Assembly (NCBI GenBank): GCA_903852755.1
Contig: CAINRS010000058.1
Span: 1 to 53,944, forward strand
Length of the DNA: 53,944 bases
From: an uncultured Actinomycetes bacterium
GTDB lineage: Bacteria > Actinomycetota > Acidimicrobiia > Acidimicrobiales > Microtrichaceae
Direction: 5' to 3'
Shown: in pieces, positions 15,901-23,486 of the stretch
How positions within the stretch are numbered: the first letter of the stretch is position 1
Layout: every line of letters begins with the position of its first letter
Translations under genes and position numbers: made by a program
Notes under the pieces: model-generated
Database searches by the model: none
What the model saw: the letters and a program-made list of their open reading frames with translations, nothing else
What the model was told of the DNA's origin: nothing

Positions 15901-17067
15901 TCAGGGGCGGGGTTCGACCAGCGCTGCGGGCTGGCACGCCGACCCGACCGGGAGGACGGGACTGCAGCGGGCCTGCACCCGCGTCGGGAACTCGACCACG
16001 TAGCCGGTCCCGAACTTCGGCTCACCTCGCGGGAAGTCGGTGTGGACGACCTGTGCCCCGGAGGCCAGTGCGCCGGCTCGCTGCGCGGTGCTGGGGTTGA
16101 CCACGTCGGCATCGGCCCGGGTGCGGACCATGAACCCCTGCTCGACGAGCCCCCGGATCCCGCTGCCGTCACCGGGGTCGTTGAGCTTGAGGAGCCCGCC
16201 GTGGGGTTCGCCCAGGCCTCCGCTCGTGAACACGAGCGCGCCCTCCAGGTTGGGGTGCAGGTCCAGGTACCGGTCCTGGACCGGTCCGTCGTTGTCGAGG
16301 AACAGCAGGAACCGACCACGGGTGTCCGCGATCGACGGCCAGCCGGTCGTGGTCACGGCGGTCACCAGGTCCGGCGCGTCGCCGCGCACCTCGTCGGGGG
16401 TGATGAGTCGGTCGCCCAGAACCGAGCGGATCTCGTCCTCCAGGCCCACCAGTTGCTCCGCATCGAACTGCTGGATCGGCGTCACGTCGAACGGGCTCGG
16501 CAGCACGTCCTCCTTGAGTTCCAGGTTGACGATGATCGGCAGGTGCTCGGGGTGCGCGTCCGAGAAGGTGCGGAGCTGCCCGAGGCAGGCGATCAGGGTC
16601 GGACAGGTCGAGCGGTAGTTGATCTCCTGGATGTGGAGCACCTTGATGCCGGGTTCGTCCACGCCCGTCGGGTACGGCTCGTTGAGGAGCTGGGCGGCGA
16701 GCGGCCTGGCGAACCGGCCCCCGGTGGGGTCGGCGAAGAGGTCGAGTTCGAAGGTCCGCAGCCCCGATGCGAGCTGGTCGGGCAGCGGTCGGTGCGTGTA
16801 GTTGAGTTGCGCGGGGTCGAGGTCCGACCCCTCGAGTTCGGGGAAGATGCCCGCTCCGACGGTCAGTGCGTTGATCAGGCCCAGGGACGGGGCGGTGTTG
16901 TAGGAGTTGTGGGTCCCGAGGAACTGCACCTCGTTCAGTCGCACCAGGTCGTCGCCCACGGGTGTCGCAGCCTCGTCCGTCGGCGGTGGGACGCACGCGA
17001 CGACGACCGACGTCACGGCGGCGACGCCCACCGCAGCCAGCCATCCCATCCGTCCTCGTCCTCGCAT
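15901..17067 (-). CDS. Ca2+-dependent PI-PLC-like (PI-PLC-C1 type) lipoprotein
   Basis: This 388-residue lipoprotein has a signal segment MGWLAAVGVAAVTS and lipobox VVAC followed by VPPP. The catalytic domain matches the Ca2+-dependent phosphoinositide-specific phospholipase C1 group: LNEVQFLGTHNSYN with the first catalytic His, LRTFELDLFAD, a region EINYRSTCP, and IIVNLELKED. It would cleave phosphodiester head groups outside the membrane. I chose the ATG at 17067 because GGGAGG precedes it; an earlier in-frame ATG adds residues ahead of the signal. Upstream are a PHO-box-like repeat and TTGCATCCGG repeats, so phosphate control is plausible. Confidence 0.82.
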   Translation of the reverse strand: MRGRGRMGWLAAVGVAAVTSVVVACVPPPTDEAATPVGDDLVRLNEVQFLGTHNSYNTAPSLGLINALTVGAGIFPELEGSDLDPAQLNYTHRPLPDQLASGLRTFELDLFADPTGGRFARPLAAQLLNEPYPTGVDEPGIKVLHIQEINYRSTCPTLIACLGQLRTFSDAHPEHLPIIVNLELKEDVLPSPFDVTPIQQFDAEQLVGLEDEIRSVLGDRLITPDEVRGDAPDLVTAVTTTGWPSIADTRGRFLLFLDNDGPVQDRYLDLHPNLEGALVFTSGGLGEPHGGLLKLNDPGDGSGIRGLVEQGFMVRTRADADVVNPSTAQRAGALASGAQVVHTDFPRGEPKFGTGYVVEFPTRVQARCSPVLPVGSACQPAALVEPRP

Positions 17068-17118
17068 CCGGCCTCCCGGTCCGGATGCAATGGTCGCCGC
17101 TGCATCAACCGGATGCAA
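17064..17118 (-). repeat. TTGCATCCGG repeats overlapping the phospholipase start
   Basis: On the minus strand TTGCATCCGG occurs twice with a 28-base period (17118-17109 and 17090-17081). A TGATGCA lies between them, and an inverted partial copy (CCGGATGC) covers the start codon at 17067. Together they form overlapping dyads (GCATC/GATGC), suggesting an operator. Confidence 0.45.
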
Positions 17119-17124
17119 GGTTCT

Positions 17125-17146
17125 GTTCACCCTGGATTCACCCGGC
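17125..17146 (+). promoter_or_regulatory. PHO-box-like 11-base direct repeat upstream of the phospholipase gene
   Basis: GTTCACCCTGG is followed directly by ATTCACCCGGC, 11-base units of the type bound by actinobacterial PhoP. The site is 58-80 bases before the phospholipase start. Its orientation is opposite to the gene. Confidence 0.45.
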
Positions 17147-17178
17147 CCCGCTCACCCGGGGGTCGGTGGGCGCCGGTG

Positions 17179-17640
17179 TCAGTCGTCGGCGGGCGGTGAT
17201 CCGACGATGTAGATCAGGTCGCCCGTGGCGACCAGCACCGCCGAGGCCGTGCGCACCTCGACCTCGCAGAACACCACCCTGGTGCCCCTCCGGGTCACCC
17301 ACCCCTCGGCGACGAGGTCCTCGGACCGGACCGGCTGGAGGTACCGGACCGACATCTCGATCGTCGAGTAGATCCGCCGGTCCGTGTAGGCGGTCCCGAT
17401 GGCCGGCACCACCGTGGTGTCGATCAGCGTCGCAATCGCCCCACCGTGCATGAGGCCGGTCGCCTGGTTGAGCTCGGTCCGCCAGGGCAGTCGCATCCTG
17501 GCGTAGTCCCGCCGGAGCTCGTCCACCTCGACACCCACCAGGTTCGGGAACCACTGCTCGTCCGGTCCCCCGAAGCGCGACCACCGCTCCAGCACCGACG
17601 GGGGGAGGAGGTCGAACTGCTCGGCACGCCAGGACGTCAC
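17179..17640 (-). CDS. PaaI-type hotdog-fold acyl-CoA thioesterase
   Basis: This 153-residue protein has the hotdog signature NQATGLMHGGAIATLIDTT (HGG motif in the central helix), a strand STIEMSVRYLQPVRSEDLVAEG and a closing strand VLVATGDLIYIV. Such enzymes hydrolyse acyl- or aryl-CoA thioesters as homotetramers. The GTG at 17640 gives a normal family length. The open frame continues upstream with Pro/Arg-rich sequence that I take as non-coding. It is divergent from the thiolase gene at 17794, which suits a shared role in acyl-CoA metabolism. Confidence 0.82.
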   Translation of the reverse strand: MTSWRAEQFDLLPPSVLERWSRFGGPDEQWFPNLVGVEVDELRRDYARMRLPWRTELNQATGLMHGGAIATLIDTTVVPAIGTAYTDRRIYSTIEMSVRYLQPVRSEDLVAEGWVTRRGTRVVFCEVEVRTASAVLVATGDLIYIVGSPPADD

Positions 17641-17793
17641 GCCGAGATTGTGCCCGAGACTCCACCACGGTGCCTGCGATCCCGTCGGCCGGTGCGGTTC
17701 CGGCCGGTGGATGCGGCTCCGGGACCCCGTCGCCCGTACCGTGGTGTCGATCCGCCACCGGACCGGGGTGGCGCCGAGACCTCCGGAGGCACC

Positions 17794-18942
17794 ATGGCCG
17801 AGGCCTACATCATCGACGCCGTCCGCACGCCCGTGGGCAAGCGAAACGGGTCGCTCGCACACATCCACCCTGCCGACCTGGGTGCCCACACGCTCCGGGC
17901 ACTCGTCGAGCGCACCGGCGTCGACCCCGGAGCGGTGGACGACGTGGTGATGGGCTGCCTCGACACCATCGGGTCCCAGGCCGGCGACATCGCCCGCACG
18001 GCGTGGCTCGCAGCGGGCCTCCCCGAGCACGTCCCGGGCACCACCGTGGACCGGCAGTGCGGTTCGTCCCAGCAGGCGGTGCACTTCGCTGCCCAGGGGG
18101 TCATGTCAGGCACGCAGGACCTCGTCGTCGCCGCCGGTGTCCAGAACATGTCGCGGATCCCGATCAGCTCGGCGATGCTCGTCGCCGAGCAGTTCGGCGA
18201 CCCGGATCCGTTCTCCGGTTCGGTGGGGTGGGTCGAGCGCTACGGCGACGAGGAGATCAGTCAGTTCCGTGGCGCCGACCTGATCGCCGAACGGTGGGAG
18301 ATCACACGCGAGGACATGGAGGAGTTCGCCATGGAGTCGCACCGCCGGGCCATCACGGCCACGGCCGAGGGCCGGTTCGAGGGCGAGATCGTCGAGCTCG
18401 CCGGGCTGACGGTCGACGAAGGGCCCCGTGAGCCCAACCCGGAGAAGATCGCGTCGCTCCCGACCCTGCGGCCCGAAGGTCGGGTCACCGCTGCGGTCGC
18501 CTCGCAGATCTCCGACGCCTCGGCCGCGCTGCTCGTCGCGTCGGAGCGGGCGGTCGAACAGCACGGACTGACGCCGCGGGCCAGGATCCACCACCTCTCG
18601 GTGCTCGCCGACGATCCGGTGTTCATGCTCTCGGCCCCGATCCCCGCCACCCGACGGGCGCTCGAGCGGACCGGGATGACCCTGGACGACGTCGACCTGG
18701 TCGAGATCAACGAGGCGTTCGCCCCGGTGGTGCTGGCGTGGGCGAAGGAACTCGACGCCGACCTGGGGAGGGTCAACGTCAACGGGGGCGCGATCGCCTT
18801 GGGCCACCCGCTCGGGGCGACCGGGATCCGGCTCATGACCACCTTGCTCTCGGAGCTCGAGCGGACCGGCGGTCGATACGGTCTGCAGACGATGTGCGAG
18901 GGCGGCGGTCAGGCGAACGTCACGATCATCGAGCGGCTCTGA
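17794..18942 (+). CDS. Acetyl-CoA C-acyltransferase (thiolase)
   Basis: This 382-residue thiolase has the acyl-accepting Cys in DRQCGSSQQA (about residue 90), the His in NGGAIALGHPLGATG and the second Cys in QTMCEGGGQAN. It catalyses the last step of beta-oxidation or, in reverse, condensation of acyl-CoAs. The N-terminus AYIIDAVRTPVGK is typical. The ATG at 17794 has GGAGG 6 bases upstream. It is separate from the beta-oxidation run at 24456-28365, which has its own thiolase. Confidence 0.92.
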   Translation: MAEAYIIDAVRTPVGKRNGSLAHIHPADLGAHTLRALVERTGVDPGAVDDVVMGCLDTIGSQAGDIARTAWLAAGLPEHVPGTTVDRQCGSSQQAVHFAAQGVMSGTQDLVVAAGVQNMSRIPISSAMLVAEQFGDPDPFSGSVGWVERYGDEEISQFRGADLIAERWEITREDMEEFAMESHRRAITATAEGRFEGEIVELAGLTVDEGPREPNPEKIASLPTLRPEGRVTAAVASQISDASAALLVASERAVEQHGLTPRARIHHLSVLADDPVFMLSAPIPATRRALERTGMTLDDVDLVEINEAFAPVVLAWAKELDADLGRVNVNGGAIALGHPLGATGIRLMTTLLSELERTGGRYGLQTMCEGGGQANVTIIERL

Positions 18943-18986
18943 ACCCCCCTCCGGTGGCCCGTGTGGCGTTCATCCCGGCGTTTTCC

Positions 18987-19014
18987 TTGATGTCGGGACC
19001 CGGCCTGCCGATGA
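18987..19014 (+). promoter_or_regulatory. FliA/WhiG-type promoter-like sequence
   Basis: TTGA, 16 bases, then GCCGATGA resembles the sigma-28/WhiG consensus (TAAA, 15-16 bases, GCCGATAA), with a near-perfect -10. It lies in the 231-base gap before the gene at 19175, giving a leader of about 150 bases. Confidence 0.35.
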
Positions 19015-19174
19015 GTCCGGCGGGAACACCCGGGCAGCAGCCGGTCCGGTGTCCGCCGACGGGCGGCCCGGCCGGCGCTCCCACCCGGTCAGGTGCGGAC
19101 GGGTCGCCGCCACCGCCGGGTCGGCGACCACGGACGACGAGGACGGCGGCGCAGGCGGCAGTGAGGGCGGCAAC

Positions 19175-19861
19175 GTGAGCGAGGATGAACCGAACACCGA
19201 GGCGAGCGACCAGCTCTCGGGGTGGTTCCTCGATCCGACCGCCCTGGCGGAGCAGGGTCGCCGTGCCGAGATCGTCACCGGCCTGACGGTCCTCGCCCCT
19301 GCACCCGACAGCTCGACCGCTGCGACGGTGGCCACCATCGCCCGGACACTCGACGGGGTGTTCCGCCTCGACGTCGTCGCCGCAGGTGCGTCGGCCGACA
19401 CGTGGGGGCAGGACCTCGCCGCCGGGTTCGACGAACTCGGTCTCCGACACCGGATCGTCACCACCGACGCCGACGGCCCGACGGCGCTCGCAGCGGCTGC
19501 GTCCGTGGCGAGCGGCGAGTTCGCCCTGATCCTGCGGGGTGAGCTCCCGGACCTCGAACAGCTCGTGCCGGGACTGCTCCGCGTCTGGATCGACGGCGGT
19601 GACGCGCTGGTCCTCCCCGTCTCCGGTTCGGTCCCTGAGGTGGGGCCTTCCGCTGTCGCACCCGAGGTCGTGTCCGGTCACGTGGTCGAACTGCTCGGGC
19701 TGCGATCGGACGGTGCCCGGGGAGCGCTCGTGATCCGACGCTGGCTGGTACAGCGCCTGACCGAGGGGCTCGGTGAGGTCGACGACCCGGCGGCAGCGGT
19801 CCTGGACCGGCTCCACCGGGTCGGGGCGACGCTGGTCGAGCTCGTCACCGGCACGGGCTGA
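19175..19861 (+). CDS. Hypothetical protein, possibly a degenerate GT-A glycosyltransferase fold
   Basis: This 228-residue soluble protein has an acidic N-terminus, then alternating strands and helices of Rossmann type: GLTVLAPAPDSS, FRLDVVAAGASAD, HRIVTTDADGPTALAAAASVASGEFALILRGE. The order recalls family 2 glycosyltransferases, where SGE/GEFALIL is followed by a metal-binding Asp pair; here the acidic motif is not clear, so catalysis is doubtful. The C-terminus (ALVIRRWLVQRLTEGLGEVD) is helical. The GTG at 19175 follows GAGGGCGG. A WhiG/FliA-like promoter lies upstream. Confidence 0.5.
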   Translation: MSEDEPNTEASDQLSGWFLDPTALAEQGRRAEIVTGLTVLAPAPDSSTAATVATIARTLDGVFRLDVVAAGASADTWGQDLAAGFDELGLRHRIVTTDADGPTALAAAASVASGEFALILRGELPDLEQLVPGLLRVWIDGGDALVLPVSGSVPEVGPSAVAPEVVSGHVVELLGLRSDGARGALVIRRWLVQRLTEGLGEVDDPAAAVLDRLHRVGATLVELVTGTG

Positions 19862-19900
19862 GTCGCAGCGCCGACTGGCGCCGCCGACGTCAACCGGACC

Positions 19901-19906
19901 TACGAT
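19901..19906 (+). promoter_or_regulatory. -10 hexamer of a leaderless promoter (acyl-CoA dehydrogenase)
   Basis: TACGAT is followed by 6 bases and the GTG at 19913, with no Shine-Dalgarno. Confidence 0.45.
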
Positions 19907-19912
19907 CCCGGT

Positions 19913-21163
19913 GTGGACTTCGACGACACCCCGGAGCTCGCCGGGTTCCGTGCCGAGGTCCGGGCCTTCCTCGACGAGCACGCGGTCCTGCGTCGGGGCG
20001 ACGACAGCGACTGGTCGCGCCACGGTGCCTCCACCGACGAGGAGGTGGCCGCTGAGTACCGCCGTCGCTGCCGCGAGTGGCAGCAGCTCCTCCACCGCAA
20101 GGGCTGGGCCGGCATCACGTGGCCGGCGACGTTCGGCGGACGTGGAGGGACCCCGGCACAGCAGGTGGTGTTCAACCAGGAGCTGGCGAACTACGACGCC
20201 ACCTCGGGATTCATCACCGCCGCCCAGGCGCTCGTCGGCCCGACGCTCATGCGCCACGGGAGCCCGGAGCAGCAGGCCCGGTACCTCGGGCCGCTCCTCT
20301 CGGGCGACGAGTGGTGGTGCCAGCTCTTCTCGGAACCTGGTGCCGGGTCCGACCTGGCGGCCCTGTCGACACGGGCCGTGCTGTCACCCGGCACGGGCCC
20401 CGACGGCACCGACGAGTGGGTCGTCGACGGGCAGAAGGTCTGGACCTCGAACGCCCAGTACGCCGACTTCGGCATCCTGATCGCACGGAGCGACCCGGAC
20501 GTCCCGAAGCACGAGGGCCTCACCTTCTTCATCCTCGACATGCGCAGCGACGGGATCGACGTCCGGCCGCTCGTCCAGGCGCAGGGGGTGGCGCACTTCA
20601 ACGAGGTCTTCCTGACCGGGGTCAGGATCCCTGCGGCCAACGTCGTCGGGGAGGTCGGTGACGGGTGGCGGGTGGCCCGGACGACGCTGCGGAGCGAGAG
20701 TTCGATGATCTCGGGTGCCGGCCAGGCGACACCGTTCACGGCGGTGCTCGACCTGGTGCGCCGACGGGGGTTGGCGGACGACCAGGTCGTGCGCCAACGG
20801 TTGGCCGGGGTCTACACCGACGAACTGGTGCTCCGCTGGATGGGCTGGCGGACCCAGACCGCCGTCATGCAGGGCCGTCTCGACCTCGCGCTCCACGGTT
20901 CGCTGCTCAAGAACTGCTTCACCCGTTCCTTCCGACGCAAGGTGGCGCTCGCGGTCGACGTCGAGGGGGCCGAGGGGATGCTCTGGGACGACGCCGAGGG
21001 CCGGGGCTTCTGGCAGTACCAGTTCCTCAACCAGTTCGCGTCTCGCATCGGCGGAGGCACCGACGAGGTCCACCGCAACAACCTCGCGGAGCAGGTGCTC
21101 GGCCTCCCACGTGAACCCGGCACCGACCGCGACGTGCCCTGGTCGCAGACCAAGCGGGCCTGA
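19913..21163 (+). CDS. Acyl-CoA dehydrogenase
   Basis: This 416-residue flavoprotein has the family landmarks: GWAGITWPATFGGRGGTP in the N-terminal helical domain, FSEPGAGSDLAALSTRA and DGQKVWTSNAQYADFGILIARS in the middle beta domain, and SRIGGGTDEVHRNNLAEQVLGLP at the end. It introduces the alpha-beta double bond into an acyl-CoA and passes electrons to ETF. The GGTDE end resembles the FadE group that acts on branched or sterol side-chain acyl-CoAs, but the substrate is not determined. A second acyl-CoA dehydrogenase lies at 27100-28365. Confidence 0.92.
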   Translation: MDFDDTPELAGFRAEVRAFLDEHAVLRRGDDSDWSRHGASTDEEVAAEYRRRCREWQQLLHRKGWAGITWPATFGGRGGTPAQQVVFNQELANYDATSGFITAAQALVGPTLMRHGSPEQQARYLGPLLSGDEWWCQLFSEPGAGSDLAALSTRAVLSPGTGPDGTDEWVVDGQKVWTSNAQYADFGILIARSDPDVPKHEGLTFFILDMRSDGIDVRPLVQAQGVAHFNEVFLTGVRIPAANVVGEVGDGWRVARTTLRSESSMISGAGQATPFTAVLDLVRRRGLADDQVVRQRLAGVYTDELVLRWMGWRTQTAVMQGRLDLALHGSLLKNCFTRSFRRKVALAVDVEGAEGMLWDDAEGRGFWQYQFLNQFASRIGGGTDEVHRNNLAEQVLGLPREPGTDRDVPWSQTKRA

Positions 21164-21204
21164 CCCCGACCTGCATCGCCCGGGGCCCGGCCGCCCCGGT
21201 CGGA

Positions 21205-21471
21205 TCAGTCGCTGCGGTTCCGCCGCTTCGTGCGCCGGATCCCGACGGTGATCCCGACCAGGAATCCGATGAGGGCCGTCCCCGCCAGCACGATCCAGAG
21301 CGGGAGCCGGATCTCGGTCACCAGGAAGTTGATCGAGGTCGGCTCGGTGTTGATCACGATGAACACCACCAGCAGGACGGCGAGCACGAGGACCCCGATC
21401 TGCTTGGGGGTCGGCCGGAAACCGGATCCGGCGTCCTCGTTGGGGTTCGGCCGCTCCGGGTGTTCCATCAC
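21205..21471 (-). CDS. LapA-like (DUF1049) small membrane protein
   Basis: This 88-residue protein has a short Pro/Asn-rich N-terminus and two membrane helices (QIGVLVLAVLLVVFIVINTEPTS and LWIVLAGTALIGFLVGITVG), ending in a basic tail RRTKRRNRSD. The linker FIVINTEPTSINFLVTEI between helices is the hallmark of LapA/DUF1049 proteins, whose role in lipopolysaccharide assembly is known only in Gram-negatives. GTG at 21471 has GAGGAG 9 bases upstream; ATG at 21468 is the alternative. Confidence 0.75.
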   Translation of the reverse strand: MMEHPERPNPNEDAGSGFRPTPKQIGVLVLAVLLVVFIVINTEPTSINFLVTEIRLPLWIVLAGTALIGFLVGITVGIRRTKRRNRSD

Positions 21472-21559
21472 GTCGGCACGCTCCTCGCTCGTCGAACTGC
21501 AGTGCGCCGGACTGCTCCGGCACGGGGTCCCCGGTCGGTCACCGGGTCCACCGGAGACG

Positions 21560-22051
21560 TTACGACGGCGGGGGCGCCGGCGGGTCGACCCGGTCCGCGT
21601 CGCCGTCGGTTCCGGGGGCGGGGTAGGGGAGTGCCCCGTCGTGGTCGGCGCTCCACTCTTCGATCACCCGACGCATCCACCGCGTGTCGAACAGGTCCAT
21701 CTGGCAGCTCAGGAGACCGTCGCCGGCGTAGGTGAGCACGGACGCTCCGGGCACCTCGTAGTGGGAGCCGTCCGGTCGCGTCCCCGGCAGGCGGTTGGAC
21801 CAGTGGTTCAGGATCCGTCCCGTTCCGACGTCGTAGGCCACGGCGTGGATGGGGAACGACCAGTCGTCGAGCCCGCGCATGGACGCAGCGAGGAACGCCC
21901 GGACAGCGGGCAAGCCCTCGGACCACCCGTAGACCGAGTCCAGGTACCGGGCGTCCTCGGTGAACAGGTCGCCGAGGCCGACCCAGTCGCCGGCCTCGTG
22001 CAGTCGGCGGTGGCGCTCGTAGACCGCCCGGAGTTCGTCCTCGGTCGTCAC
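21560..22051 (-). CDS. SnoaL/NTF2-like domain protein
   Basis: This 163-residue protein has an NTF2/SnoaL cone fold pattern: helix DELRAVYERHRRLHEAGDWVGLGDLFTEDARYLDS, then strands WSFPIHAVAYDVGTGRILNHWSNRLPG and ASVLTYAGDGLLSCQMDLFDTRWMRRVIEEW, with a Pro/Asp-rich tail. Members are small isomerases or hydrolases, or bind hydrophobic ligands. The GTG start is 4 bases after the stop of the LLM gene, so the two form a likely operon. Confidence 0.75.
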   Translation of the reverse strand: MTTEDELRAVYERHRRLHEAGDWVGLGDLFTEDARYLDSVYGWSEGLPAVRAFLAASMRGLDDWSFPIHAVAYDVGTGRILNHWSNRLPGTRPDGSHYEVPGASVLTYAGDGLLSCQMDLFDTRWMRRVIEEWSADHDGALPYPAPGTDGDADRVDPPAPPPS

Positions 22052-22055
22052 CGCG

Positions 22056-22898
22056 TCATCCTCGCACCCGTTCGATGAGCTCGGCCTGCTCGTCGAGGAC
22101 CGGGAGGACCTCCTCCGCGGGACCCGACGGGATCCGGAACACGCACTCGGTCACTCCGATCCGCTCGAAGTGCTCGAGCTTCGCAGCGTCGGGGAGCGTC
22201 CCGAACGGGACGATCCGTGCCGAGGCCGGATCCCGGCCGGCATCGGCGAGCGCCCGGAGGTAGCGCGGCACGTCCTCGGCGAGCCCGGACCCTCCGATGG
22301 GGATCCAGCCGTCGGCGTAGTTGACCAGGTGCGACAGGAGCTTCGGTCCGAATCCGCCCCCCAGCAGGATGGGTACGGGCACCTCCGGCTTGGGCCAGGA
22401 CCAGGTCGGCGGGAGCTGGACGTAGTCGCCCTCGAACGACGCCACGTCGTCCCGCCACAGCGACTGCATGCACAGCACGTGCTCCCGCGCCCGTGCCCGT
22501 CTGGTGCGGTGGTCCACGCCGTGGTCCTCCATCTCGTCGACGTTCCACCCGAAGCCCACGCCGAGCTCGAGGCGTCCGTTCGAGAGGTTCTGCAGGGTGG
22601 CGACCGCCTTGGCGGTCACGATCGGGTCCCGTTGCGCCACCAGCAGCACGCCGGTGCCCAGGTGGATCCGTTCCGTGCGGGCCGCCGCAGCTGCCAGCGC
22701 CACCAGCGGGTCGACGGTCCTCCGGTACTCCTCGGGGAGTTCCTCGACCCCCGTCGGGGGAGGAGTCCGTCGAGAGGTGGGGATGTGGGTGTGCTCGGGG
22801 ATCCAGAGGGAGTCGAACCCCCGGGCCTCGACCTCCACGGCCAGGTCGTCGACGCCGACCGACACGTCGGTGGCGAACATGGTCACGCCGAACCTCAC
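22056..22898 (-). CDS. LLM-class (F420-type) oxidoreductase
   Basis: This 280-residue protein of the luciferase-like TIM-barrel family has RFGVTMFATD at the N-terminus, WIPEHTHIPTSRRT, IHLGTGVLLVAQRDPIVTAKAVATLQNLSNGRLELGVGFGWN (the family signature) and PVPILLGGGFGPKL. In actinobacteria such proteins usually use coenzyme F420 for hydride transfer; the substrate is unknown. The GTG start has TAGGGT 6 bases upstream and no ribosome site. The SnoaL-like gene follows 1-4 bases downstream. Confidence 0.88.
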   Translation of the reverse strand: MRFGVTMFATDVSVGVDDLAVEVEARGFDSLWIPEHTHIPTSRRTPPPTGVEELPEEYRRTVDPLVALAAAAARTERIHLGTGVLLVAQRDPIVTAKAVATLQNLSNGRLELGVGFGWNVDEMEDHGVDHRTRRARAREHVLCMQSLWRDDVASFEGDYVQLPPTWSWPKPEVPVPILLGGGFGPKLLSHLVNYADGWIPIGGSGLAEDVPRYLRALADAGRDPASARIVPFGTLPDAAKLEHFERIGVTECVFRIPSGPAEEVLPVLDEQAELIERVRG

Positions 22899-22904
22899 TC
22901 GGCG

Positions 22905-22910
22905 ACCCTA
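22905..22910 (-). promoter_or_regulatory. -10 hexamer of a leaderless promoter (LLM oxidoreductase)
   Basis: TAGGGT on the minus strand is followed by 6 bases and the GTG at 22898. Confidence 0.45.
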
Positions 22911-22978
22911 CCGGTCGCTGCCCGCCGGGGGAGCGGCGCTGCGGTCGGCGCCCGGCGGCCGATCGGGCAGCGAGGTGC

Positions 22979-23161
22979 TCAGTCGGCGCTGACGGTCGGG
23001 TCCGAGGTCTCGGCGAGCGCCGACTCGAGGTCGTCCACCCAGGTCTGCCGACGCTGGTACCGCCCGAGCTGTCGTCCGTCGGCGATGCCCATGCGGTAAC
23101 CGACGGCGATCCCGGCGAAGCACGCCGTGCCGATGATCGCGAGGAGGAGGATGATGGTCAT
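22979..23161 (-). CDS. Small single-pass membrane protein
   Basis: This 60-residue protein has one N-terminal membrane helix (IILLLAIIGTACFAGIAVGYR) and a short charged cytoplasmic tail (LGRYQRRQTWVDDLESALAE). I do not recognise a family. The ATG at 23161 has GAGG 8 bases upstream. The open frame extends upstream, but that part is Arg/Pro-rich and overlaps the regulatory region. A PHO-box-like repeat lies about 165-185 bases upstream. Confidence 0.6.
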   Translation of the reverse strand: MTIILLLAIIGTACFAGIAVGYRMGIADGRQLGRYQRRQTWVDDLESALAETSDPTVSAD

Positions 23162-23486
23162 GGCGTGTCCTCGTGTGCGGGGCCCGGGGGGACCGGATCG
23201 TCGTGTTCGGCTCCTGGGCCGGAGTGCCGCCGGCCCGGGTGCGCTGTGGTGGACCGAGGTCCACCTGCCCCGCCGGGAGAAACCTACACCGTGCACCCCA
23301 CCCCGCCGGGACAAACGAGGGGGAGTTCACACGAGGTTCACACCGAGAGCGGGACGGCAACCGGAGCGGTCTCGACGACCGGAGGGAGGAATCGGTGGAG
23401 CTGAGCCGTTCGGGGGTACGGTGCGCCCCCGGCGGTCCGGAGTCGGACCGCCGATCTGTTCGAACGGGCACGGGAGGTGGTCGACG
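23162..23486. other. 325-base divergent intergenic region
   Basis: I see no gene here. It separates the small membrane protein (leftward) from the SDR (rightward) and is poorer in G+C around 23280-23350. It contains the PHO-box-like repeat at 23325-23346 and possible -10 sequences (TACGGT near 23417). Confidence 0.5.
23325..23346 (+). promoter_or_regulatory. PHO-box-like 11-base direct repeat
   Basis: GTTCACACGAG and GTTCACACCGA stand in tandem with an exact 11-base period, sharing GTTCACAC. This is the best of the three PHO-box-like sites in the window. It could act on either divergent gene, 23161 leftward or 23487 rightward. Confidence 0.45.

Noticed and set aside
21560-22051. SnoaL-like gene as part of an ECF41 sigma factor
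   Set aside because: It is a stand-alone 163-residue gene with no sigma domains attached or adjacent.
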